Made by a program: the position numbers and the translations under genes. From Parapristionchus giblindavisi (Eukaryota > Nematoda > Chromadorea > Rhabditida > Diplogasteridae): 64,000 nucleotides of DNA. Of the stretch, positions 27,508-40,240 are shown in pieces. Position 1 is the first letter of the stretch. Each line of letters begins with the position of its first letter. The stretch covers positions 124,001 through 188,000 of the forward strand of contig CALSFV010000016.1 of the NCBI GenBank assembly GCA_943737045.1, read 5' to 3'. The notes beneath the pieces were generated by a model. The model saw only the letters and a program-made list of their open reading frames with translations, searched no databases and was not told the DNA's origin.

Positions 27508-30314
27508 AAATGAGATCCATCTTATTCAGAATTTTTTTGCTTTTTCAAATGATATATAACAACATGGGTGTTGCTGAAAATCTATCTTGTCATGAATTAT
27601 TTTGGGCCAAAATGTACACTTCGGTCAATGTAGCAGGTGTGAAAGCTCATGGATCGACATGAACTGAGATCTATCTTATTGAGATTTTTTTGCTCTTTCA
27701 AATGATATATAACAACATGGGTGTTGCTGAAAATCTATCTTGTCATGAATTATTTTGGGCCAAAATGTACACTTCGGTCAATGTAGCAGGTGTGAAAGCT
27801 CATGGATCGACATGAACTGAGATCTATCTTATTGAGATTTTTTTGCTCTTTCAAATGATATATAACAACATGGGTGTTGCTGAAAATCTATCTTGTCATG
27901 AATTATTTTGGGCCAAAATGTACACTTCGGTCAATGTAGCAGGTGTGAAAGCTTATGGATCGACATGAACTGAGATCTATCTTATTGAGATTTTTTTGCT
28001 TTTTTAAATGATATATAACAACATGGGTGTTGCTGAAAAACTATCTTGTCATGAATTATCTTGGGCCAAAATGTACACTTCGGTCAATGTAGCAGGTGTG
28101 AAAGCTCATGGATCGACATGAACTGAGATCTATCTTATTGAGATTTTTTTGCTCTTTCAAATGATATATAACAACATGGGTGTTGCTGAAAATCTATCTT
28201 GTCATGAATTATTTTGGGCCAAAATGTACACTTCGGTCAATGTAGCAGGTGTGAAAGCTCATGGATCGACATGAAATGAGATCCATCTTATTCAGAATTT
28301 TTTTGCTTTTTCAAATGATATATAACAACATGGGTGTTGCTGAAAATCTATCTTGTCATGAATTATTTTGGGCCAAAATGTACACTTCGGTCAATGTAGC
28401 AGGTGTGAAAGCTCATGGATCGACATGAACTGAGATCTATCTTATTGAGATTTTTTTGCTCTTTCAAATGATATATAACAACATGGGTGTTGCTGAAAAT
28501 CTATCTTGTCATGAATTATTTTGGGCCAAAATGTACACTTCGGTCAATGTAGCAGGTGTGAAAGCTCATGGATCGACATGAACTGAGATCTATCTTATTG
28601 AGATTTTTTTGCTCTTTCAAATGATATATAACAACATGGGTGTTGCTGAAAATCTATCTTGTCATGAATTATTTTGGGCCAAAATGTACACTTCGGTCAA
28701 TGTAGCAGGTGTGAAAGCATATGGATCGACATGAACTGAGATCTATCTTATTGAGATTTTTTTGCTCTTTCAAATGATATATAACAACATGGGTGTTGCT
28801 GAAAAACTATCTTGTCATGAATTATCTTGGGCCAAAATGTACACTTCGGTCAATGTAGCAGGTGTGAAAGCTCATGGATCGACATGAACTGAGATCTATC
28901 TTATTGAGATTTTTTTGCTCTTTCAAATGATATATAACAACATGGGTGTTGCTGAAAATCTATCTTGTCATGAATTATTTTGGGCCAAAATGTACACTTC
29001 GGTCAATGTAGCAGGTGTGAAAGCTTATGGATCGACATGAAATGAGATCCATCTTATTCAGATTTTTTTTGCTTTTTTCAAATGATATATAACAACATGG
29101 GTGTTGCTGAAAATCTATCTTGTCATGAATTTTTTTGGGCCAAAATGGGCACTTCGCTCAATGTAGCAGGTATGAAAGCTCATGGATCGACATGAACTGA
29201 GATCTATCTTATTGAGATTTTTTTGCTCTTTCAAATGATATATAACAACATGGGTGTTGCTGAAAATCTATCTTGTCATGAATTTTTTTGGGCCAAAATG
29301 GGCACTTCGGTCAATGTAGCAGGTGTGAAAGCTCATGGATCGACATGGACTGAGATCTATCTTATTCAGAATTTTTTGCTCTTTCAAATGATATATATCA
29401 ACATGGGTGTTGCTGAAAATCTATCTTGTCATGAATTATTTTGGGCCAAAATGTACACTTCGGTCAATGTAGCAGGTGTGAAAGCTTATGGATCGACATG
29501 AACTGAGATCTATCTTATTGAGATTTTTTTGCTCTTTCAAATGATATATAACAACATGGGTGTTGCTGAAAATCTATCTTGTCATGAATTATCTTGGGCC
29601 AAAATGTACACTTCGGTCAATGTAGCAGGTGTGAAAGCTCATGGATCGACATGAACTGAGATCTATCTTATTGAGATTTTTTTGCTCTTTCAGATGATAT
29701 ATAACAACATGGGTGTTGCTGAAAAACTATCTTGTCATGAATTATCTTGGGCCAAAATGTACACTTCGGTCAATGTAGCAGGTGTGAAAGCTCATGGATC
29801 GACATGAACTGAGATCTATCTTATTGAGATTTTTTGCTCTTTCAAATGATATATAACAACATGGGTGTTGCTGAAAATCTATCTTGTCATGAATTATTTT
29901 GGGCCAAAATGTACACTTCGGTCAATGTAGCAGGTGTGAAAGCTTATGGATCGACATGAAATGAGATCCATCTTATTCAGAATTTTTTTGCTTTTTCAAA
30001 TGATATATAACAACATGGGTGTTGCTGAAAATCTATCTTGTCATGAATTATTTTGGGCCAAAATGTACACTTCGGTCAATGTAGCAGGTGTGAAAGCTTA
30101 TGGATCGACATGAACTGAGATCTATCTTATTGAGATTTTTTTGCTCTTTCAAATGATATATAACAACATGGGTGTTGCTGAAAATCTATCTTGTCATGAA
30201 TTATCTTGGGCCAAAATGTACACTTCGGTCAATGTAGCAGGTGTGAAAGCTCATGGATCGACATGAACTGAGATCTATCTTATTGAGATTTTTTTGCTCT
30301 TTCAAATGATATAT
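27508..30314 (+). repeat. 153-bp satellite array, diverse sub-array left of the inserted element
   Basis: Same monomer and orientation as the left array, but from about 27508 new variants appear. Type C has ACATGAAATGAGATCCAT and CAGAATTTTTTTGC, and loses the AGATCT site. Type D has GAAAAACTATC and TTATCTTGGG. Type B has GAATTTTTTTGGG and ATGGGCAC. Copies with AAGCTTATGG, which creates a HindIII site, start near 27950. Two five-monomer blocks are repeated with a 766-bp offset (type C marker at 27511 and 28277; type D marker at 28036 and 28802). The last monomer is interrupted at 30314 by the foldback element. No gene is present. Confidence 0.95.
30311..30314. other. Target-site duplication, left copy (ATAT)
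   Basis: ATAT immediately precedes GAGTGCGC. The intact monomer reads GATATATAACAAC here. The same ATAT follows the element at 31345-31348. Because ATAT is palindromic, the ends could equally be TGAGTGCG/CGCACTCA with a TA duplication at 30312-30313 and 31346-31347. Confidence 0.75.
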
Positions 30315-30810
30315 GAGTGCGCTTGCGAAAGAATCGACCATATCCAGTGGGGGTCCGGCACAGTAAAAAAATCAAAATTTGGGAATCGGGGTTCTCGAGG
30401 GTGCTGATGACGATGGACATGTTCATTTTGAACCTAGAGCCACCGTTGAGGCCAGACGACGTCGCGTTGAAATCTCGTTTTTCTACTTGAAAAGTAGTTT
30501 CTCTTCACCCGATGGTGCTAAAATTACAAAACTATGCACCAAGGTGCAGAATTTCATGGCGATCACACCTGTCCAATTCATTTTTTACCCAAAATTTTCA
30601 TAATTTTTATAAGTGGAATTTCTCTCAACGGCAAAAGTGTGTAATGCAACCTACACAGATCGGACCGGACTGGATTCAGTATCACATGGAAAAAATTTCA
30701 GCCAATTTGTGCCCGCGACTTTCGAGGAAATCAACTTTCAGTGTAGTCATATTGCAGTTGAAATGGAGGCAAGAGGCGAGAGAGTGTGGTGGTGTGAGAG
30801 AGCAGAGAGG
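30315..30810 (+). repeat. Left inverted arm of foldback element
   Basis: About 496 bp, pairing with 30861-31344 in reverse complement. By eye there are about a dozen substitutions over the well-aligned 430 bp (roughly 3%). One length difference lies just inside the tip, near 30339-30360, where this arm has about 12 extra bases with a GTGGGGGTCC core. The inner part is purine-rich (GAGAGAG and GTGTGGTGGTGTG motifs near 30775-30810). An open frame of 74 codons at 30379-30603 has a counterpart in the other arm, but nothing in it resembles a known domain. Confidence 0.9.
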
Positions 30811-30860
30811 CAGGTGAGGCGAGCCGCATAGAAAGGAAGGGGGTGTCTCCTCCTCTACCT
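30811..30860. other. Central spacer (loop) of foldback element
   Basis: About 50 bp that I could not pair between the arms. It includes CAGGTGAGGCGAGCCGCATA, then a purine run (GAAAGGAAGGGGG), then a pyrimidine run (TCTCCTCCTCTACCT). A single-stranded copy of the element would form a very long hairpin with this as the loop. Exact limits are uncertain by about 10 bp because both sides are GA/CT-rich. Confidence 0.7.
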
Positions 30861-31344
30861 CCTTTGCTCTCTCACACCACCACACTCTCTCTCCTCTTGC
30901 CTCCATTTCAACTGCAAAATGACTACACTGAAAGTTGATTTTCTCGAAAGTCGCGGGCACAAATTGGCTGAAATTTTTTCCATGTGATACTGAAGCCAGT
31001 CCGATCCGATCTGTGTAGGTTGCATTACACACTTTTGCCGTTGAGAGAAATTCCACTTATGAAAATTATGAAAATTTTGGGTAAAAAATGAATTGGACAG
31101 GCGTGATCGCCATGAAATTCTGCACCTTGGGGCATAGTTTTGTAATTTTAGCACCATCGGGTGAAGAGAAACGACTTTTCAAGTAGAAAAACGAGATTTC
31201 AACGCGACGTCGTCTGGCCTCAACGGTGGCTCTAGGTGCAAAATGAACATGTCCATCGTCATCAGCACCCTCGAGAACCCCGATACCCAAATTTTGATTT
31301 TTTGACTGTGCCGGCACTTAGTCGATTCTCTCGCAAGCGCACTC
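30861..31344 (-). repeat. Right inverted arm of foldback element
   Basis: About 484 bp, the reverse complement of the left arm. It begins CCTTTGCTCTCTCACAC at the spacer edge and ends GCAAGCGCACTC at the satellite junction. Read on the minus strand it contains the counterpart of the left-arm frame (31066-31317, up to 83 codons from an alternative GTG start). The left arm has a TAA in the upstream extension of that frame, so the extension is not shared. I regard it as non-coding. Confidence 0.9.
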
Positions 31345-31348
31345 ATAT
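31345..31348. other. Target-site duplication, right copy (ATAT)
   Basis: ATAT directly after GCGCACTC, followed by AACAACATGGG of the interrupted monomer. It pairs with 30311-30314. The monomer that resumes here is type B with a private AAATTGGGCAC variant near 31400. Confidence 0.75.
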
Positions 31349-32479
31349 AACAACATGGGTGTTGCTGAAAATCTATCTTGTCATGAATTTTTTTGGGCCA
31401 AATTGGGCACTTCGGTCAATGTAGCAGGTGTGAAAGCTTATGGATCGACATGAACTGAGATCTATCTTATTGAGATTTTTTTGCTCTTTCAAATGATATA
31501 TAACAACATGGGTGTTGCTGAAAATCTATCTTGTCATGAATTTTTTTGGGCCAAAATGGGCACTTCGGTCAATGTAGCAGGTGTGAAAGCTCATGGATCG
31601 ACATGAACTGAGATCTATCTTATTGAGATTTTTTTGCTCTTTCAAATGATATATAACAACATGGGTGTTGCTGAAAATCTATCTTGTCATGAATTATTTT
31701 GGGCCAAAATGTACACTTCGGTCAATGTAGCAGGTGTGAAAGCTTATGGATCGACATGAACTGAGATCTATCTTATTGAGATTTTTTGCTCTTTCAAATG
31801 ATATATAACAACATGGGTGTTGCTGAAAATCTATCTTGTCATGAATTATCTTGGGCCAAAATGTACACTTCGGTCAATGTAGCAGGTGTGAAAGCTCATG
31901 GATCGACATGAACTGAGATCTATCTTATTGAGATTTTTTTGCTCTTTCAAATGATATATAACAACATGGGTGTTGCTGAAAATCTATCTTGTCATGAATT
32001 ATTTTGGGCCAAAATGTACACTTCGGTCAATGTAGCAGGTGTGAAAGCTTATGGATCGACATGAACTGAGATCTATCTTATTGAGATTTTTTGCTCTTTC
32101 AAATGATATATAACAACATGGGTGTTGCTGAAAATCTATCTTGTCATGAATTATCTTGGGCCAAAATGTACACTTCGGTCAATGTAGCAGGTGTGAAAGC
32201 TCATGGATCGACATGAACTGAGATCTATCTTATTGAGATTTTTTTGCTCTTTCAAATGATATATAACAACATGGGTGTTGCTGAAAATCTATCTTGTCAT
32301 GAATTATTTTGGGCCAAAATGTACACTTCGGTCAATGTAGCAGGTGTGAAAGCTTATGGATCGACATGAAATGAGATCCATCTTATTCAGAATTTTTTGC
32401 TCTTTCAAATGATATATAACAACATGGGTGTTGCTGAAAATCTATCTTGTCATGAATTATTTTGGGCCAAAATGTACAC

Positions 32480-34625
32480 TTCGGTCAATGTAGCAGGTGT
32501 GAAAGCTTATGGATCGACATGAACTGAGATCTATCTTATTGAGATTTTTTTGCTCTTTCAAATGATATATAACAACATGGGTGTTGCTGAAAATCTATCT
32601 TGTCATGAATTATCTTGGGCCAAAATGTACACTTCGGTCAATGTAGCAGGTGTGAAAGCTCATGGATCGACATGAACTGAGATCTATCTTATTGAGATTT
32701 TTTTGCTCTTTCAAATGATATATAACAACATGGGTGTTGCTGAAAATCTATCTTGTCATGAATTATTTGGGCCAAAATGTACACTTCGGTCAATGTAGCA
32801 GGTGTGAAAGCTTATGGATCGACATGAAATGAGATCCATCTTATTCAGAATTTTTTGCTCTTTCAAATGATATATAACAACATGGGTGTTGCTGAAAATC
32901 TATCTTGTCATGAATTATTTTGGGCCAAAATGTACACTTCGGTCAATGTAGCAGGTGTGAAAGCTTATGGATCGACATGAACTGAGATCTATCTTATTGA
33001 GATTTTTTTGCTCTTTCAAATGATATATAACAACATGGGTGTTGCTGAAAAACTATCTTGTCATGAATTATCTTGGGCCAAAATGTACACTTCGGTCAAT
33101 GTAGCAGGTGTGAAAGCTCATGGATCGACATGAACTGAGATCTATCTTATTGAGATTTTTTTGCTCTTTCAAATGATATATAACAACATGGGTGTTGCTG
33201 AAAATCTATCTTGTCATGAATTATTTTGGGCCAAAATGTACACTTCGGTCAATGTAGCAGGTGTGAAAGCTTATGGATCGACATGAAATGAGATCCATCT
33301 TATTCAGAATTTTTTGCTCTTTCAAATGATATATAACAACATGGGTGTTGCTGAAAATCTATCTTGTCATGAATTATTTTGGGCCAAAATGTACACTTCG
33401 GTCAATGTAGCAGGTATGAAAGCTCATGGATCGACATGAACTGAGATCTATCTTATTGAGATTTTTTTGCTCTTTCAAATGATATATAACAACATGGGTG
33501 TTGCTGAAAATCTATCTTGTCATGAATTATTTTGGGCCAAAATGTACACTTCGGTCAATGTAGCAGGTGTGAAAGCTCATGGATCGACATGAACTGAGAT
33601 CCATCTTATTGAGATTTTTTTGCTCTTTCAAATGATATATAACAACATGGGTGTTGCTGAAAATCTATCTTGTCATGAATTATTTTGGGCCAAAATGTAC
33701 ACTTCGGTCAATGTAGCAGGTGTGAAAGCTCATGGATCGACATGAACTGAGATCTATCTTATTGAGATTTTTTTGCTCTTTCAAATGATATATAACAACA
33801 TGGGTGTTGCTGAAAATCTATCTTGTCATGAATTATTTTGGGCCAAAATGTACACTTCGGTCAATGTAGCAGGTGTGAAAGCTTATGGATCGACATGAAC
33901 TGAGATCTATCTTATTGAGATTTTTTTGCTCTTTCAAATGATATATAACAACATGGGTGTTGCTGAAAATCTATCTTGTCATGAATTATCTTGGGCCAAA
34001 ATGTACACTTCGGTCAATGTAGCAGGTGTGAAAGCTCATGGATCGACATGAACTGAGATCTATCTTATTGAGATTTTTTTGCTCTTTCAAATGATATATA
34101 ACAACATGGGTGTTGCTGAAAATCTATCTTGTCATGAATTATTTGGGCCAAAATGTACACTTCGGTCAATGTAGCAGGTGTGAAAGCTTATGGATCGACA
34201 TGAAATGAGATCCATCTTATTCAGAATTTTTTGCTCTTTCAAATGATATATAACAACATGGGTGTTGCTGAAAATCTATCTTGTCATGAATTATTTTGGG
34301 CCAAAATGTACACTTCGGTCAATGTAGCAGGTGTGAAAGCTTATGGATCGACATGAACTGAGATCTATCTTATTGAGATTTTTTTGCTCTTTCAAATGAT
34401 ATATAACAACATGGGTGTTGCTGAAAAACTATCTTGTCATGAATTATCTTGGGCCAAAATGTACACTTCGGTCAATGTAGCAGGTGTGAAAGCTCATGGA
34501 TCGACATGAACTGAGATCTATCTTATTGAGATTTTTTTGCTCTTTCAAATGATATATAACAACATGGGTGTTGCTGAAAATCTATCTTGTCATGAATTAT
34601 TTTGGGCCAAAATGTACACTTCGGT
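32480..34625 (+). repeat. Nine-monomer-offset duplication carrying a 1-bp deletion
   Basis: A monomer missing one T (AATTATTTGGGCC) occurs near 32761 and 34137. The surrounding order is the same in both: type A with AAGCTT, a TTATCTTGGG monomer, the deleted monomer, type C, type A, type D. The offset is 1376 bp. A private deletion in an otherwise constant motif makes independent origin unlikely. Confidence 0.75.
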
Positions 34626-37600
34626 CAATGTAGCAGGTGTGAAAGCATGGATCGACATGAACTGAGATCTATCTTATTCAGAATTTTTTTGCTTTTTCAA
34701 ATGATATATAACAACATGGGTGTTGCTGAAAATCTATCTTGTCATGAATTATTTTGAGCCAAAGTGTACACTTCGGTCAATGTAGCAGGTTTGAAAGCAT
34801 GGATCGACATGAACTGAGATCCATCTTATTCAGAATTTTTTGCTTTTTCAAATGATATATAACAACATGGGTGTTGCTGAAAATCTATCTTGTCATGAAT
34901 TATTTTGGGCCAAAATGTACACTTCGGTCAATGTAGCAGGTGTGAAAGCTCATGGATCGACATGAACTGAGATCTATCTTATTGAGATTTTTTTGCTCTT
35001 TCAAATGATATATAACAACATGGGTGTTGCTGAAAATCTATCTTGTCATGAATTATTTTGGGCCAAAATGTACACTTCGGTCAATGTAGCAGGTGTGAAA
35101 GCTCATGGATCGACATGAACTGAGATCTATCTTATTGAGATTTTTTTGCTCTTTCAAATGATATATAACAACATGGGTGTTGCTGAAAATCTATCTTGTC
35201 ATGAATTATTTTGGGCCAAAATGTACACTTCGGTCAATGTAGCAGGTGTGAAAGCTTATGGATCGACATGAAATGAGATCCATCTTATTCAGAATTTTTT
35301 GCTTTTTCAAATGATATATAACAACATGGGTGTTGCTGAAAATCTATCTTGTCATGAATTTTTTTGGGCCAAAATGGGCACTTCGGTCAATGTAGCAGGT
35401 ATGAAAGCTCATGGATCGACATGAACTGAGATCTATCTTATTGAGATTTTTTTGCTCTTTCAAATGATATATAACAACATGGGTGTTGCTGAAAATCTAT
35501 CTTGTCATGAATTTTTTTGGGCCAAAATGGGCACTTCGGTCAATGTAGCAGGTGTGAAAGCTCATGGATCGACATGAACTGAGATCTATCTTATTGAGAT
35601 TTTTTGCTCTTTCAAATGATATATAACAACATGGGTGTTGCTGAAAATCTATCTTGTCATGAATTATTTTGGGCCAAAATGTACACTTCGGTCAATGTAG
35701 CAGGTGTGAAAGCTTATGGATCGACATGAAATGAGATCCATCTTATTCAGAATTTTTTTGCTTTTTCAAATGATATATAACAACATGGGTGTTGCTGAAA
35801 ATCTATCTTGTCATGAATTTTTTTGGGCCAAAATGGGCACTTCGCTCAATGTAGCAGGTATGAAAGCTCATGGATCGACATGAACTGAGATCTATCTTAT
35901 TGAGATTTTTTTGCTCTTTCAAATGATGTATAACAACATGGGTGTTGCTGAAAATCTATCTTGTCATGAATTTTTTTGGGCCAAAATGGGCACTTCGGTC
36001 AATGTAGCAGGTGTGAAAGCTCATGGATCGACATGAACTGAGATCTATCTTATTGAGATTTTTTTGCTCTTTCAAATGATATATAACAACATGGGTGTTG
36101 CTGAAAATCTATCTTGTCATGAATTATTTTGGGCCAAAATGTACACTTCGGTCAATGTAGCAGGTGTGAAAGCTCATGGATCGACATGAACTGAGATCTA
36201 TCTTATTGAGATTTTTTTGCTCTTTCAAATGATATATAACAACATGGGTGTTGCTGAAAATCTATCTTGTCATGAATTATTTTGGGCCAAAATGTACACT
36301 TCGGTCAATGTAGCAGGTGTGAAAGCTTATGGATCGACATGAAATGAGATCCATCTTATTCAGAATTTTTTTGCTTTTTCAAATGATATATAACAACATG
36401 GGTGTTGCTGAAAATCTATCTTGTCATGAATTTTTTTGGGCCAAAATGGGCACTTCGCTCAATGTAGCAGGTATGAAAGCTCATGGATCGACATGAACTG
36501 AGATCTATCTTATTGAGATTTTTTTGCTCTTTCAAATGATATATAACAACATGGGTGTTGCTGAAAATCTATCTTGTCATGAATTTTTTTGGGCCAAAAT
36601 GGGCACTTCGGTCAATGTAGCAGGGGTGAAAGCTTATGGATCGACATGAACTGAGATCTATCTTATTGAGATTTTTTTGCTCTTTCAAATGATATATAAC
36701 AACATGGGTGTTGCTGAAAATCTATCTTGTCATGAATTTTTTTGGGCCAAAATGGGCACTTCGGTCAATGTAGCAGGTGTGAAAGCTCATGGATCGACAT
36801 GAACTGAGATCTATCTTATTGAGATTTTTTTGCTCTTTCAAATGATATATAACAACATGGGTGTTGCTGAAAATCTATCTTGTCATGAATTATTTTGGGC
36901 CAAAATGTACACTTCGGTCAATGTAGCAGGTGTGAAAGCTCATGGATCGACATGAACTGAGATCTATCTTATTGAGATTTTTTTGCTCTTTCAAATGATA
37001 TATAACAACATGGGTGTTGCTGAAAATCTATCTTGTCATGAATTATTTTGGGCCAAAATGTACACTTCGGTCAATGTAGCAGGTGTGAAAGCTTATGGAT
37101 CGACATGAACTGAGATCTATCTTATTGAGATTTTTTTGCTCTTTCAAATGATATATAACAACATGGGTGTTGCTGAAAAACTATCTTGTCATGAATTATC
37201 TTGGGCCAAAATGTACACTTCGGTCAATGTAGCAGGTGTGAAAGCTCATGGATCGACATGAACTGAGATCTATCTTATTGAGATTTTTTTGCTCTTTCAA
37301 ATGATATATAACAACATGGGTGTTGCTGAAAATCTATCTTGTCATGAATTATTTTGGGCCAAAATGTACACTTCGGTCAATGTAGCAGGTGTGAAAGCTT
37401 ATGGATCGACATGAAATGAGATCCATCTTATTCAGAATTTTTTTGCTTTTTCAAATGATATATAACAACATGGGTGTTGCTGAAAATCTATCTTGTCATG
37501 AATTTTTTTGGGCCAAAATGGGCACTTCGCTCAATGTAGCAGGTATGAAAGCTCATGGATCGACATGAACTGAGATCTATCTTATTGAGATTTTTTTGCT

Positions 37601-37779
37601 CTTTCAAATGATATATAACAACATGGGTGTTGCTGAAAATCTATCTTGTCATGAATTTTTTTTGGGCCAAAATGGGCACTTCGGTCAATGTAGCAGGTGT
37701 GAAAGCTCATGGATCGACATGAACTGAGATCTATCTTATTGAGATTTTTTTGCTCTTTCAAATGATATATAACAACATG

Positions 37780-39309
37780 GGTGTTGCTGAAAATCTATCT
37801 TGTCATGAATTTTTTTGGGCCAAAATGGGCACTTCGGTCAATGTAGCAGGTGTGAAAGCTCATGGATCGACATGAACTGAGATCTATCTTATTGAGATTT
37901 TTTTGCTCTTTCAAATGATATATAACAACATGGGTGTTGCTGAAAATCTATCTTGTCATGAATTATTTTGGGCCAAAATGTACACTTCGGTCAATGTAGC
38001 AGGTGTGAAAGCTTATGGATCGACATGAACTGAGATCTATCTTATTGAGATTTTTTTGCTCTTTCAAATGATATATAACAACATGGGTGTTGCTGAAAAA
38101 CTATCTTGTCATGAATTATCTTGGGCCAAAATGTACACTTCGGTCAATGTAGCAGGTGTGAAAGCTCATGGATCGACATGAACTGAGATCTATCTTATTG
38201 AGATTTTTTTGCTCTTTCAAATGATATATAACAACATGGGTGTTGCTGAAAATCTATCTTGTCATGAATTTTTTTGGGCCAAAATGGGCACTTCGGTCAA
38301 TGTAGCAGGTGTGAAAGCTCATGGATCGACATGAACTGAGATCTATCTTATTAAGATTTTTTTGCTCTTTCAAATGATATATAACAACATGGGTGTTGCT
38401 GAAAATCTATCTTGTCATGAATTATTTTGGGCCAAAATGTACACTTCGGTCAATGTAGCAGGTGTGAAAGCTCATGGATCGACATGAACTGAGATCTATC
38501 TTATTGAGATTTTTTTGCTCTTTCAAATGATATATAACAACATGGGTGTTGCTGAAAATCTATCTTGTCATGAATTTTTTTGGGCCAAAATGGGCACTTC
38601 GGTCAATGTAGCAGGTGTGAAAGCTCATGGATCGACATGAACTGAGATCTATCTTATTGAGATTTTTTTGCTCTTTCAAATGATATATAACAACATGGGT
38701 GTTGCTGAAAATCTATCTTGTCATGAATTATTTTGGGCCAAAATGTACACTTCGGTCAATGTAGCAGGTGTGAAAGCTTATGGATCGACATGAACTGAGA
38801 TCTATCTTATTGAGATTTTTTTGCTCTTTCAAATGATATATAACAACATGGGTGTTGCTGAAAAACTATCTTGTCATGAATTATCTTGGGCCAAAATGTA
38901 CACTTCGGTCAATGTAGCAGGTGTGAAAGCTCATGGATCGACATGAACTGAGATCTATCTTATTGAGATTTTTTTGCTCTTTCAAATGATATATAACAAC
39001 ATGGGTGTTGCTGAAAATCTATCTTGTCATGAATTTTTTTGGGCCAAAATGGGCACTTCGGTCAATGTAGCAGGTGTGAAAGCTCATGGATCGACATGAA
39101 CTGAGATCTATCTTATTAAGATTTTTTTGCTCTTTCAAATGATATATAACAACATGGGTGTTGCTGAAAATCTATCTTGTCATGAATTATTTTGGGCCAA
39201 AATGTACACTTCGGTCAATGTAGCAGGTGTGAAAGCTTATGGATCGACATGAACTGAGATCTATCTTATTGAGATTTTTTTGCTCTTTCAAATGATATAT
39301 AACAACATG
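37780..39309 (+). repeat. Tandem duplication of a five-monomer (765-bp) unit
   Basis: The type D marker at 38096 and 38861 and the private TTATTAAGATT junction at 38351 and 39116 share a 765-bp offset, with the intervening order B, A, D, B, A conserved. Confidence 0.8.
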
Positions 39310-40240
39310 GGTGTTGCTGAAAATCTATCTTGTCATGAATTATCTTGGGCCAAAATGTACACTTCGGTCAATGTAGCAGGTGTGAAAGCTCATGGATCGA
39401 CATGAACTGAGATCTATCTTATTGAGATTTTTTTGCTCTTTCAAATGATATATAACAACATGGGTGTTGCTGAAAATCTATCTTGTCATGAATTATTTTG
39501 GGCCAAAATGTACACTTCGGTCAATGTAGCAGGTGTGAAAGCTTATGGATCGACATGAAATGAGATCCATCTTATTCAGAATTTTTTGCTTTTTCAAATG
39601 ATATATAACAACATGGGTGTTGCTGAAAATCTATCTTGTCATGAATTTTTTTGGGCCAAAATGGGCACTTCGGTCAATGTAGCAGGTATGAAAGCTCATG
39701 GATCGACATGAACTGAGATCTATCTTATTGAGATTTTTTTGCTCTTTCAAATGATATATAACAACATGGGTGTTGCTGAAAATCTATCTTGTCATGAATT
39801 TTTTTGGGCCAAAATGGGCACTTCGGTCAATGTAGCAGGTGTGAAAGCTCATGGATCGACATGAACTGAGATCTATCTTATTGAGATTTTTTTGCTCTTT
39901 CAAATGATATATAACAACATGGGTGTTGCTGAAAATCTATCTTGTCATGAATTATTTTGGGCCAAAATGTACACTTCGGTCAATGTAGCAGGTGTGAAAG
40001 CTTATCGATCGACATGAAATGAGATCCATCTTATTCAGAATTTTTTGCTTTTTCAAATGATATATAACAACATGGGTGTTGCTGAAAATCTATCTTGTCA
40101 TGAATTATTTTGGGCCAAAATGTACACTTCGGTCAATGTAGCAGGTGTGAAAGCTTATGGATCGACATGAACTGAGATCTATCTTATTGAGATTTTTTTG
40201 CTCTTTCAAATGATATATAACAACATGGGTGTTGCTGAAA

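Larger units (their letters stand above)
30315..31344. mobile_element. Foldback / MITE-like element with long inverted arms
   Basis: The only non-satellite DNA in the window. The left end reads GAGTGCGCTTGCGA and the right end is its reverse complement TCGCAAGCGCACTC. The inverted match extends through almost the whole element: left arm 30315-30810, right arm 30861-31344, spacer about 50 bp. ATAT flanks both sides. The AAATG landmark lies at 30304 before and 31491 after, 1187 bp apart, which equals 153 + 1030 + 4, so removal of the element and one ATAT restores a perfect monomer. No transposase is recognisable, so it would be non-autonomous. Superfamily is undetermined: 2-4 bp target duplication argues against hAT (8 bp) and Mutator-like (about 9 bp) elements, and the ends do not match the usual Stowaway or CACTA termini I know. 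Confidence 0.9.

Noticed and set aside
30512..31157. Overlapping open frames of 62-124 codons inside the foldback element as genes
   Set aside because: They occur in several frames on both strands because the arms mirror each other; none resembles a transposase or another known protein, and one crosses the spacer by chance.
30315..31344. Solo LTR or retrotransposon fragment
   Set aside because: The ends are inverted rather than TG...CA direct-repeat type, with arms mirrored over nearly the whole length, and the target duplication is 2-4 bp rather than 5 bp.
30315..31344. Stowaway, CACTA, hAT or Mutator-like assignment
   Set aside because: The termini do not match the known Stowaway or CACTA ends, and the target duplication is too short for hAT or Mutator-like elements; left unclassified.
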